Below, in pieces: positions 9,874-16,648 of a DNA stretch of 64,000 nt (position 1 is its first letter; every line of letters starts with the position of its first letter). The position numbers were made by a program, and so were the translations under genes. The DNA comes from Brevibacterium sp. RIT 803 (GTDB taxonomy: Bacteria > Actinomycetota > Actinomycetes > Actinomycetales > Brevibacteriaceae), in NCBI RefSeq assembly GCF_016892625.1, contig NZ_JAFEMW010000002.1:1-64000 (forward strand), in the 5' to 3' direction. Below the pieces are notes generated by a model. It was not told where the DNA came from, did not search any database, and was given only the letters and a program-made list of their open reading frames with translations.

Positions 9874-9908
9874 TGCCGCGACAGCGTAGGAACGATGTCG
9901 CGACACAG
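9862..9908 (-). terminator. hairpin terminator of tRNA-Val
   Basis: Read on the minus strand, GTGTCGCGACATCG pairs with CGCTGTCGCGGCAC (one mismatch) around a TTCCTA loop, and the T-rich ATTTCCTTTTCT follows. The 33-bp core 9874-9906 is the inverse of the tRNA-Pro terminator core 10726-10758 with one difference. Confidence 0.8.
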
Positions 9909-9916
9909 CGCAGGGG

Positions 9917-9990
9917 TGGGCCCAGAGGGACTTGAACCCCCGACCCTCTCGGTGTAAGCGAGATGCTCTAGCCAACTGAGCTATAGGCCC
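9917..9990 (-). tRNA. tRNA-Val (anticodon TAC)
   Basis: Full cloverleaf on the minus strand. The acceptor GGGCCTA pairs with TGGGCCC, the anticodon loop is CTTACAC giving TAC (Val, GUA codons), and the T-arm holds GGTTCAAGTCC. The CCA end is not encoded. Confidence 0.95.
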
Positions 9991-10068
9991 CACAGCAACT
10001 CGGGAGCAACACTCCCGAACGCGCTTGATCAGTATGCCATATGGCAGGCAGACAGACGAATTCTTGGT

Positions 10069-10560
10069 TCAGTCGCTCCCAGCGTGCAGGAGGCGTGCCG
10101 CGATTGTCGCGAAGTTCTCACCGGCATCGTCATTCTCTGTGCCGAAGAGTCTGCGGTTCTGTTCGATCGCCACGGCACCCAGTGCATGTGCCATCACACC
10201 CTGGGAGACAGTCTGCCCCAATGCGTCGACGCTCAACGCGCCAGGAGTCACTTCGCCGGGGGAAATCGAGTATCCGAGCAACATGATCTCAGCACCGTCA
10301 CGGTATGTGAGCAGGATGTCTCTCAGCGCCATCGCAGCCACAAGCGGGTCAGAAGTCGACGGGCATCGCGCATCCACCTCAGCGTTCATCCGTGTGGCGA
10401 TGAGGACGAAGAGCTCCTGTTTATTCTTGACGTGCCAATACAGGGCGGAGGGCTGAACCTCGAGCTCACGTGCGAGCCTGCGCATCGACAGATCGCCCAA
10501 TCCGTAACGTGAAAGGATGTCGAGGGCAGTTGTCGTGATGCTCCCGGCAGTCAGTGCCAA
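10069..10560 (-). CDS. TetR family transcriptional regulator
   Basis: 163-residue DNA-binding protein. The N-terminal helix-turn-helix is seen as LSRYGLGDLSMRRLARELEVQPSALYWHVKNKQEL, in the TetR/TetR-C subgroup (the LYWHVKNK recognition helix is typical), followed by a helical ligand domain. Ligand and targets are unknown. It sits alone between two tRNA genes, with no adjacent exporter or enzyme. Confidence 0.88.
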   Translation of the reverse strand: MALTAGSITTTALDILSRYGLGDLSMRRLARELEVQPSALYWHVKNKQELFVLIATRMNAEVDARCPSTSDPLVAAMALRDILLTYRDGAEIMLLGYSISPGEVTPGALSVDALGQTVSQGVMAHALGAVAIEQNRRLFGTENDDAGENFATIAARLLHAGSD

Positions 10561-10642
10561 TGAGACCTTCCTTCCATTCGCAGTTGGTCGACCGGACCGA
10601 TTTTTCAGAACGCGTCGCCATCGCTATAGTAGTTCCTGGTCA

Positions 10643-10719
10643 CGGGATATAGCGCAGCTTGGTAGCGCGCCTCGTTCGGGACGAGGAGGTCGTGGGTTCG
10701 AATCCCGCTATCCCGACCA
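10643..10719 (+). tRNA. tRNA-Pro (anticodon CGG)
   Basis: Acceptor CGGGATA-type stem pairing with the TATCCCG strand, anticodon stem CCTCG/CGAGG around TTCGGGA, anticodon CGG, T-arm GGTTCGAATCC. The 3' ACCA is encoded, ending at 10719. Confidence 0.95.
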
Positions 10720-10725
10720 TGTGAT

Positions 10726-10766
10726 GTGTCGCGACATCGTTCCTACGATGTCGCGGCACTTTTTTC
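10726..10766 (+). terminator. rho-independent terminator of tRNA-Pro
   Basis: GTGTCGCGACATCG (10726-10739) pairs with CGATGTCGCGGCAC (10746-10759), loop TTCCTA, then six to seven T residues. Nearly the same hairpin, inverted, ends the tRNA-Val gene. Confidence 0.9.
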
Positions 10767-10840
10767 TATTTCTTACGGGCCCCGCTGGGCATCCTGCCTG
10801 GTCAGAGCCGCTGGAATCCCACTGGAGCTGGCCCGGTTGA

Positions 10841-11185
10841 TCAGCTGACATCGGTTCGAATCGTCAGCAGGAATGCCGAGTCCTCATGCGCCTGCACTGA
10901 ATGTCGCTCCGGAGGAATCGTTATGAGGTCTCCGACGCGAAGGTCCCACGAGTCCATCGCTGATGATAAAGCCACACTCCCTCGCAGCACCTGCAGCGTC
11001 GCCTCCGGCGGTGAATCATGCTCAGCCATCGTCGTCCCCGCCGTCAATGTCAGCAGGGCCTGCTTGAGATAGTGCCCGCTGTAGACGCTGTGGGCTGCGC
11101 GACCGCTGGTGGCGCCCCGTGCCTTTTCCAGAAGTTCGTCGGCCAGCTCCCCGAGGTTCTGGGTTTGTGGATTGTCATTCATCAT
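10841..11185 (-). CDS. cupin domain protein
   Basis: Small single-domain cupin of 114 residues: the segments AEHDSPPEATLQVLRGSVAL and GDLITIPPERHSVQAHEDSAFLLTI correspond to the two cupin motifs with possible metal ligands H and E. No catalytic function can be assigned. Divergent from the DUF2249-cupin gene at 11284, with about 100 bp between them, so both may answer to one regulator. Confidence 0.75.
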   Translation of the reverse strand: MMNDNPQTQNLGELADELLEKARGATSGRAAHSVYSGHYLKQALLTLTAGTTMAEHDSPPEATLQVLRGSVALSSAMDSWDLRVGDLITIPPERHSVQAHEDSAFLLTIRTDVS

Positions 11186-11238
11186 CTGTCCCGTCCTGCT
11201 CGTTCGACTTCCGCTGCTGAGACCTCTCAGCCCTGATG

Positions 11239-11253
11239 TTAACTTGTAGTTGA
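11239..11253. promoter_or_regulatory. dyad between the divergent cupin genes
   Basis: TTAACTTGTAGTTGA is an imperfect dyad (arms TTAACT and AGTTGA) in the 98-bp divergent intergenic region, a plausible operator. The binding protein is unknown. Confidence 0.3.
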
Positions 11254-11283
11254 TCGATGTGAGACTGACTTTGGAGGTTGACC

Positions 11284-11883
11284 ATGGCCGGTGGCCCAGT
11301 ATCCGAAACCTTTGACGTTCGGACGGTTCCCAAGCCTGAGCGGCATCCGCTCATCATGGCGGCCTATCAGAAACTCGAGGTCGGTTCCGGTCTGATCCTC
11401 ATCAACGACCACGAGCCCGAAAATCTCAAGCGTGAGATGGAGGCGGAGTTCGCGGAGGCGATGGATTGGGAGCCACAGTCATCAGGTGACGAGGAGTTCC
11501 GGGCTCTCATCAGCAAACGAGCAGCGACGCCTCTCCCCCGCGTCCTTGCCGATATGGAGGAACTTAACGGACCTGCGGAGGCCTCAGGTTCCGTGTGGCA
11601 GCTCCAACCTCAGTCGCGTGATCTCGATGCGAACATCATCGCACTCTCACCCGGTGGTGAGATCAAGGAACACATGGGCCCCGGTCTCGATGTGCTCATC
11701 CACATCCTCGACGGCGGCGGAACCCTGGAGACGGAGCTGACCACGATCCGGCTCGTTCCAGGCCAGATAGTCTGGTTGCCGCGTCTCTCTCGTCGACGCT
11801 TCCTCGCCGACGAGACCCAGGGCCTGCGATATTTCTCAGTCCATCAGCGCAAACAGGGACTGACGATCACCAGTCGACACTGA
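11284..11883 (+). CDS. DUF2249-cupin two-domain protein
   Basis: 199 residues. Residues 1-75 match DUF2249 (FDVRTVPKPERHPLI, GSGLILINDHEPENLKREME), a domain often found near nitrite, nitric-oxide and respiratory genes. Residues 105-195 form a cupin. ATG 11284 is chosen because GGAGG lies six bases upstream; TTG 11278 is the alternative. Role unknown; the divergent partner is also a cupin. Confidence 0.75.
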   Translation: MAGGPVSETFDVRTVPKPERHPLIMAAYQKLEVGSGLILINDHEPENLKREMEAEFAEAMDWEPQSSGDEEFRALISKRAATPLPRVLADMEELNGPAEASGSVWQLQPQSRDLDANIIALSPGGEIKEHMGPGLDVLIHILDGGGTLETELTTIRLVPGQIVWLPRLSRRRFLADETQGLRYFSVHQRKQGLTITSRH

Positions 11884-11925
11884 CTCAGCCGATACAGCCG
11901 CGCGACACTGCGGTCCAGGCTGCGG

Positions 11926-12354
11926 TCAGAGAGCGGGATCGGGATCGTCTGGGCGGTCGAACGCGATGCCGATGAGTCTGCGCAGCACCGCCTCGTCGAT
12001 GTCATCCAACTTGCGCACATACACGCATCCGGCGCCCTCGGTGTATGTACCGAGGCTGGTCAGCAGCGCCGCACCGGTGGGAGTGTCTTTGAGCCCGGAA
12101 AGAGACAACTGAGCCTTACGCGGTGAGAATCCGGTTGAGGGCCAGTGGCCACGGTTGCGCGGATTCGATGGTGAAACGTACTGATACTGTCCGTACCCCA
12201 CGATCGACGGGCCCCACATCACCGGCTGCGTGCCTGTGACCTCGGTGAAGATCGCTGCCAGCGCGAATCCGTCCTCCCGCCGTTTGGTGGGAACGGCAGC
12301 TGCGAGGAACTCGTTGACGTCAACGTCGGTGGGCTGTGTCTTCTGAGTGGTCAT
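11926..12354 (-). CDS. DUF1801 domain protein
   Basis: 142-residue protein from ATG 12354. The motif RREDGFALAAIFTEVTGTQPVMWGPSIVGYGQY is the DUF1801 core, followed by RKAQLSLSGL and a C-terminal helix ending in a short acidic tail. A much longer upstream extension in the same frame is low-complexity and overlaps the Lrp gene, so it is rejected. No biochemical function is established for the family. Confidence 0.8.
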   Translation of the reverse strand: MTTQKTQPTDVDVNEFLAAAVPTKRREDGFALAAIFTEVTGTQPVMWGPSIVGYGQYQYVSPSNPRNRGHWPSTGFSPRKAQLSLSGLKDTPTGAALLTSLGTYTEGAGCVYVRKLDDIDEAVLRRLIGIAFDRPDDPDPAL

Positions 12355-12400
12355 GGTTCGATTATGGCTCCTCGACGGTGATCGAGCATCGCAGCGAGGT

Positions 12401-12877
12401 TCAGGGGCCGTCGGGAATCCAGGCTGAACCATCCTGAACCTTGTAGATGAGGTTGGTTCGAGTGTGGGCGACCGCCGGGTAGCGGGTGAGGTAGTCCAGA
12501 ACGAAGGACTGAACCGCCTCGGTGTCGGTGGCGACGATGTGGAGCAGATAGTCATCGGCTCCGGCCATGTGATACATCCGCACCACTCCGGGGAACTGCG
12601 GTGCCGCGGCGGTGAAGGCATCGATCTCAGCTCGGTCATGTTTGGCCAGACGGATGGAGATCAGGGCCTGCAGCGGGATGCCCACAGCTGCGGCATCGAT
12701 GTCGACGCGGAAGCCTCTGATCACGCCCAACGTCTTGAGTCGTTTGAGACGAAGCGAAACCGTCGATTCGGAAATGCCGACCGCCGCGGCCAAGGCGGTG
12801 CCCGATGCTCTGGCATCATCGCTGAGAGCCTTGAGCAGCTGTCGATCAACCTGGTCGAGTTCCACTTTCTGCGACAT
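12401..12877 (-). CDS. Lrp/AsnC family transcriptional regulator
   Basis: 158-residue regulator with an N-terminal winged helix-turn-helix (LDQVDRQLLKALSDDARASGTALAAAVGISESTVSLRLKRL) and a C-terminal RAM ligand-binding domain. Divergent from the trans-sulfuration enzyme gene, with about 100 bp between starts. This arrangement is typical of local regulators that sense an amino acid, so it probably controls the neighbouring PLP enzyme; that is inference. Confidence 0.88.
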   Translation of the reverse strand: MSQKVELDQVDRQLLKALSDDARASGTALAAAVGISESTVSLRLKRLKTLGVIRGFRVDIDAAAVGIPLQALISIRLAKHDRAEIDAFTAAAPQFPGVVRMYHMAGADDYLLHIVATDTEAVQSFVLDYLTRYPAVAHTRTNLIYKVQDGSAWIPDGP

Positions 12878-12986
12878 GCCTCACAGTCTGGCATACGAGA
12901 TTCAAGAAGCTTCGATAGGAACAGAGAAAATCACGGATTCTTGGCTGATGATTGCGGTTGATAGCAGGAATAGCTTGAATGCTGAC

Positions 12987-14168
12987 ATGACTTCACTCCA
13001 CCCAGAAACACTCATGGTCCATGGCGGCATGGAAGGTCTCACCCAAGCAGGAGTCCACGTTCCGGCCATCGACCTCTCGACCACCAACCCAGTCAACGAT
13101 GTCGCCACCGGCGGTGACTCCTACGAATGGCTGGCGAGCGGACATTCTCTCAAGGACGGCGACTCGGCCGTCTACCAGCGCCTGTGGCAGCCCGGCGTCG
13201 CACGCTTCGAGACCGCCCTGGCCGAGCTCGAACACGCCGACGAAGCGGTCGCATTCGCCACGGGCATGGCCGCAATGACCGCGGCACTGCTCGCATCAGT
13301 CAGCGCAGGAACACCCCATATCGTCGCAGTGCGTCCGCTTTACGGCGGAAGCGACCACCTCCTCGAATCCGGGCTGCTGGGCACGAGGGTCACCTGGGCC
13401 GAAGAATCCGACATCGCCCAGGCGATCCGGGACGACACCGGACTCGTCATCGTGGAGACCCCGGCCAACCCCAGTCTCGACCTCGTGGACCTCGACGGTG
13501 TCGTCGCAGCCGCCGGCAATGTGCCTGTGCTGGTCGACAACACCTTCTGCACCCCCGTGCTCCAGCAGCCCATCTCCCACGGAGCGGCCCTCGTTCTGCA
13601 CAGCGCGACGAAGTATCTCGGCGGCCATGGTGATGCCATGGGCGGCATCATCGCCACCAACTCCGAATGGGCGATGCGCCTGCGACAGGTCCGAGCCATC
13701 ACAGGAGCCCTTCTTCACCCCATGGGCGCCTACCTCCTCCATCGGGGACTGCGCACGCTTGCCGTGCGCATGCGCGCGGCGCAGACGACCGCCGGTGAAC
13801 TCGCCGAGCGTCTGGCTGCCCATCCTGCCATCGCTGCTGTGCACTACCCAGGGATGGACGGCCAGGATCCACGCGGACTTCTCGGGCGCCAGATGTCCGG
13901 TGGTGGAGCCATGATCGCAATGGAGCTGGCCGGAGGATTCGAGGCCGCACGTAGCTTCGTCGAACACTGCAGCCTCGTCGTCCACGCGGTGTCCCTGGGC
14001 GGTGCTGACACTCTCATCCAGCATCCCGCGTCCCTGACTCACAGGCCGGTTGCGGCCACGGCCAAACCCGGCGACGGTCTCATCAGGCTCTCAGTCGGGC
14101 TCGAACACGTCGATGACCTGGCTGACGATCTCACCGCCGCCCTCGACGCGAGCCGAGCAGCCGCCTGA
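12987..14168 (+). CDS. trans-sulfuration family PLP enzyme (cystathionine gamma-lyase/synthase or methionine gamma-lyase type)
   Basis: Cytosolic PLP enzyme of 393 residues. PLP lysine K209 is in HSATKYLGGHGDAMGG, with the PLP-binding D184 in VDNTF and the tyrosine Y119 in PLYGGS. Methionine gamma-lyases carry a cysteine directly after LYG, where this protein has G121, so methionine gamma-lyase is less likely. The usual YSRxxNPT motif is replaced by YQRLWQPGV, marking a divergent subgroup. ATG 12987 is conventional, but AGGA at 12967 sits better in front of TTG 12975 in the same frame. Divergent Lrp regulator suggests amino-acid control. Confidence 0.75.
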   Translation: MTSLHPETLMVHGGMEGLTQAGVHVPAIDLSTTNPVNDVATGGDSYEWLASGHSLKDGDSAVYQRLWQPGVARFETALAELEHADEAVAFATGMAAMTAALLASVSAGTPHIVAVRPLYGGSDHLLESGLLGTRVTWAEESDIAQAIRDDTGLVIVETPANPSLDLVDLDGVVAAAGNVPVLVDNTFCTPVLQQPISHGAALVLHSATKYLGGHGDAMGGIIATNSEWAMRLRQVRAITGALLHPMGAYLLHRGLRTLAVRMRAAQTTAGELAERLAAHPAIAAVHYPGMDGQDPRGLLGRQMSGGGAMIAMELAGGFEAARSFVEHCSLVVHAVSLGGADTLIQHPASLTHRPVAATAKPGDGLIRLSVGLEHVDDLADDLTAALDASRAAA

Positions 14169-14223
14169 GCCGACCGACCGTCCTCCGCTGCCCATGCAGG
14201 GCGGGCCCGTGCCCCTTTCCTCA

Positions 14224-14254
14224 TTGACATTGACGCGACGTCAACTTCTAAGCT
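14224..14254 (+). promoter_or_regulatory. MerR-type promoter with 19-bp spacer
   Basis: TTGACA (14224-14229) and TAAGCT (14249-14254) are 19 bp apart, the long spacer characteristic of MerR-activated promoters. The dyad TTGACGCGACGTCAA (14230-14244) fills the spacer. The start codon at 14262 is 7 nt past the -10 box, so the transcript may be leaderless and the gene autoregulated. Confidence 0.7.
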
Positions 14255-14261
14255 GATCGGT

Positions 14262-15026
14262 ATGGACTGGTCCATACAGGAAACAGCGCGGATGACGGGG
14301 ACGACAAGCCGAACATTGCGTCACTACGACGCAATCGGCCTACTGCCACCGGCGTACACTGCCGACAACGGATATCGCTACTACGACGAGACAGGGCTGG
14401 TGCGCCTCCAACGCATTCTCCTGCTCAGAGGGCTCGGTATGCCGTTGAATCGGATCGCTGAGGCGCTCGAGGGCACCTCCGACCCGATTGAGGCATTGGA
14501 TGAACACGTGCACAGCCTCGGACGCGAGCGTGCACGAATCGAGCGGCAGATCGCCGCCGTCACCGCGACCATCGCACGATTGGAAGCAGGTGAACCTCTC
14601 ATGGCAGAGGAAATGTTCGATGGTTTCGACCATCGCAAGTATGAAGAGGAAGTGACGCAGCGCTGGGGCCAAGCGGCCTATGAGTCGTCTGCGCAATGGT
14701 GGGAGTCGATGAGACCCGAAGACAGGGCAACATGGAAGGCGAGCGTCGACCAACTGAGTCAGGACTGGACGAACGCCGCAGCAACAGGGGCCGATCCCGA
14801 ATCGGATCGCTGCCAGGACCTGGCCCGGCGTCACGTTCAGTGGCTGAGAGACGTGCCGGGGACTCCGGCGAATGATCCCGACGGTGACATGGACGGCTAT
14901 GTCCGCGGATTGGCAGACATGTACGTGAGCGATCCGCGTTTCGGTGCCAATTACGGCGGCACAGAGGGAGCCGAACTGGTCCGGGACTCACTCAATCGCT
15001 ACTTGGACGCCCACGTGGATTCCTGA
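14262..15026 (+). CDS. MerR family regulator with TipAS-type ligand domain
   Basis: 254 residues. The MerR helix-turn-helix is at 1-75 (RTLRHYDAIGLLPPAYTADNGYRYYDETGLVRLQRILLLRGLGMPLNRIAEAL), then a coiled-coil dimer helix to about 115, then an all-helical TipAS-like domain to the end, with MFDGFDHRKYEEEVTQRWG at its start. TipA proteins in Streptomyces bind thiopeptides; the ligand here is unknown. No target gene other than itself lies adjacent. Confidence 0.88.
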   Translation: MDWSIQETARMTGTTSRTLRHYDAIGLLPPAYTADNGYRYYDETGLVRLQRILLLRGLGMPLNRIAEALEGTSDPIEALDEHVHSLGRERARIERQIAAVTATIARLEAGEPLMAEEMFDGFDHRKYEEEVTQRWGQAAYESSAQWWESMRPEDRATWKASVDQLSQDWTNAAATGADPESDRCQDLARRHVQWLRDVPGTPANDPDGDMDGYVRGLADMYVSDPRFGANYGGTEGAELVRDSLNRYLDAHVDS

Positions 15027-15032
15027 AATCAG

Positions 15033-15437
15033 TCAGGACTGCTGCTCAAGGGCTCGCCGAATCTTCTCGGCGGGCCCTGCCAGCTGCTCAGGGGTCTGCA
15101 TGGGCGCACGGTCAGAGATATCGAAATCGTCCATGGAGTTCGTGGGCAGGACGTGGATGTGCAGATGCGGGACCTCATAGCCGACGACGAGCAGGCCGAT
15201 GCGTTCACAATCGAGGGCCTCCTGCTGGGCACGTCCGATCTGTCGCGCCACCGCCATCAGGTGGTCGAGCAGATCCTGGTCGGCGTCGATCCAGTGTGAG
15301 ATCTCTTCCTTGGGCACGACCATCGTGTGGCCTTCGGTCATCGGCGACACATCGAGGAATGCAACGCACAGGTCATCCTGGTAGACGAAAGTGCCCGGAA
15401 TATCCCCGTTGATGATCTTGGTGAAGATGGTGGCCAT
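15033..15437 (-). CDS. HIT family hydrolase
   Basis: Histidine-triad nucleotide hydrolase or transferase of 134 residues. The catalytic triad H91-L-H93-I-H95 is in VPHLHIHVLP, and IINGDIPGTFVYQDDLCVAFLD is the HINT-like N-terminus. ATG 15437 follows AAGGAGGAATGAAAC. Substrate unknown; HINT enzymes usually hydrolyse AMP-lysine type phosphoramidates. Confidence 0.88.
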   Translation of the reverse strand: MATIFTKIINGDIPGTFVYQDDLCVAFLDVSPMTEGHTMVVPKEEISHWIDADQDLLDHLMAVARQIGRAQQEALDCERIGLLVVGYEVPHLHIHVLPTNSMDDFDISDRAPMQTPEQLAGPAEKIRRALEQQS

Positions 15438-15475
15438 GTTTCATTCCTCCTTGCTGATCCGATGATGACTTTGAC

Positions 15476-15946
15476 TCAAACGCAGAGTGCTCGAGCTTGA
15501 GCGACTTCAATGGAGAAGTCACGCCTCTCGGATCGTGCGACCTGACGACTGGTCACGATCGTACCTGTTCGGGAGATGACGAAGACTCCGCGTTCGGCCA
15601 CACCGTGATCAGCGTCGAAGACCCCATACGACTGGGCCACATCGCCGTGCGGCCAGAAGTCCGAGCCGAGATCAAGGCCGATCTCCCGTTCCTCCGACCA
15701 CGCGGCGAGCGTGTACTTCGAATCCACGGACATGGCGATGACCTCGACCGGGAGAGACTCAGTCTCCAGCGACTGTCGCAGGAGATCAAGGGCGCTGACC
15801 TCATCACCGCACACGGGTGAGAAGGCAAACGGAAAGAAGACGAGGATGACAGCCGAGTGACGTAGTACTTCGGCGAGGTGGAGCGTGGACCCGAACTGAT
15901 CGGGCACGCGGAAATCAGGGGCCCGGTCTCCGGGCCGAAGGGTCAT
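15476..15946 (-). CDS. peroxiredoxin (AhpE/AhpC-TSA family)
   Basis: 156-residue thiol peroxidase. The peroxidatic cysteine C46 lies in PFAFSPVCGDEV, matching the Mycobacterium AhpE pattern. A second cysteine, C155, next to the C-terminus could act as resolving residue. It overlaps the DUF3052 gene by ATGA, so the two are translationally coupled; the pair next to aceE is a recurring actinobacterial arrangement. Confidence 0.85.
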   Translation of the reverse strand: MTLRPGDRAPDFRVPDQFGSTLHLAEVLRHSAVILVFFPFAFSPVCGDEVSALDLLRQSLETESLPVEVIAMSVDSKYTLAAWSEEREIGLDLGSDFWPHGDVAQSYGVFDADHGVAERGVFVISRTGTIVTSRQVARSERRDFSIEVAQARALCV

Positions 15947-16386
15947 GAATAGTTCTTCTTGCCCACCAAACGGAAGCCGGCCCAGTGTTCGGCAGCGCTG
16001 ACCGTCGAGGTCACATGCATGCCAGCTGTGGGAGCTGCCTCAGAAATGTCGGCCGGGCTGATATGCCCGGGGCGACTTGCCTTGGGAGACAGGAGCCAGA
16101 CGACTCCGCCTTCCTTCAATGTTGCCTGCGCGTCGACAAGACCATCAATGAGGTCGTCGTCGTCGGAGCGCCACCACATCAGAATGACGTCGAAGACATC
16201 ATCGACATCACCGTCCGCGATTTTCTCACCGATGATGTTTTCGATCGCCTGGCACAGGTCCAAGTCGACGTCATCGTCGTAGCCGATTTCTTGCACATAG
16301 TCTCCCGCAGCCAAACCAAGGTTCTGGCCCAGCTCGTTGGGGAGGGTCGACGTGGAAGATGTCCTTTCAGGAGAGGAGTTACTCAT
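15943..16386 (-). CDS. DUF3052 family protein
   Basis: 147 residues, start ATG 16386. Actinobacteria-specific domain with NELGQNLGLAAGDYVQEIGYDDDVD, a characteristic acidic stretch DDVFDVILMWWRSDDDDL and KEGGVVWLLSPK. Function unknown. The longer frame to 16566 lacks family similarity. Divergent from aceE, coupled to the peroxiredoxin gene. Confidence 0.88.
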   Translation of the reverse strand: MSNSSPERTSSTSTLPNELGQNLGLAAGDYVQEIGYDDDVDLDLCQAIENIIGEKIADGDVDDVFDVILMWWRSDDDDLIDGLVDAQATLKEGGVVWLLSPKASRPGHISPADISEAAPTAGMHVTSTVSAAEHWAGFRLVGKKNYS

Positions 16387-16648
16387 GCCCTTATTGTTCC
16401 GCCAAGTGTGCCGGAGGTGCAAATGGCGGCGCGCCAACCGGATGCAATCCACGTCAAAGAGCATCCAAGACCACGAACTCGTCATCGAGATCACAAGATT
16501 TCGCCCCAGCGAAGTTCGCGCGGGAGGACTAGGCTGATGGGAGTATCTGGTGGACCCTGGGCTCAATCATGATTTGATCTTCCATTCCACTCGATCACCC
16601 GGATCTCAACACCAACGAAGATCGTGGAGCGGAAGAGAGGACCACACC

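Noticed and set aside
12612..12986. N-terminal extension of the trans-sulfuration enzyme by 125 codons
   Set aside because: Overlaps the divergent Lrp gene and has no family similarity; conserved protein begins at SLHPETLMVHGG.
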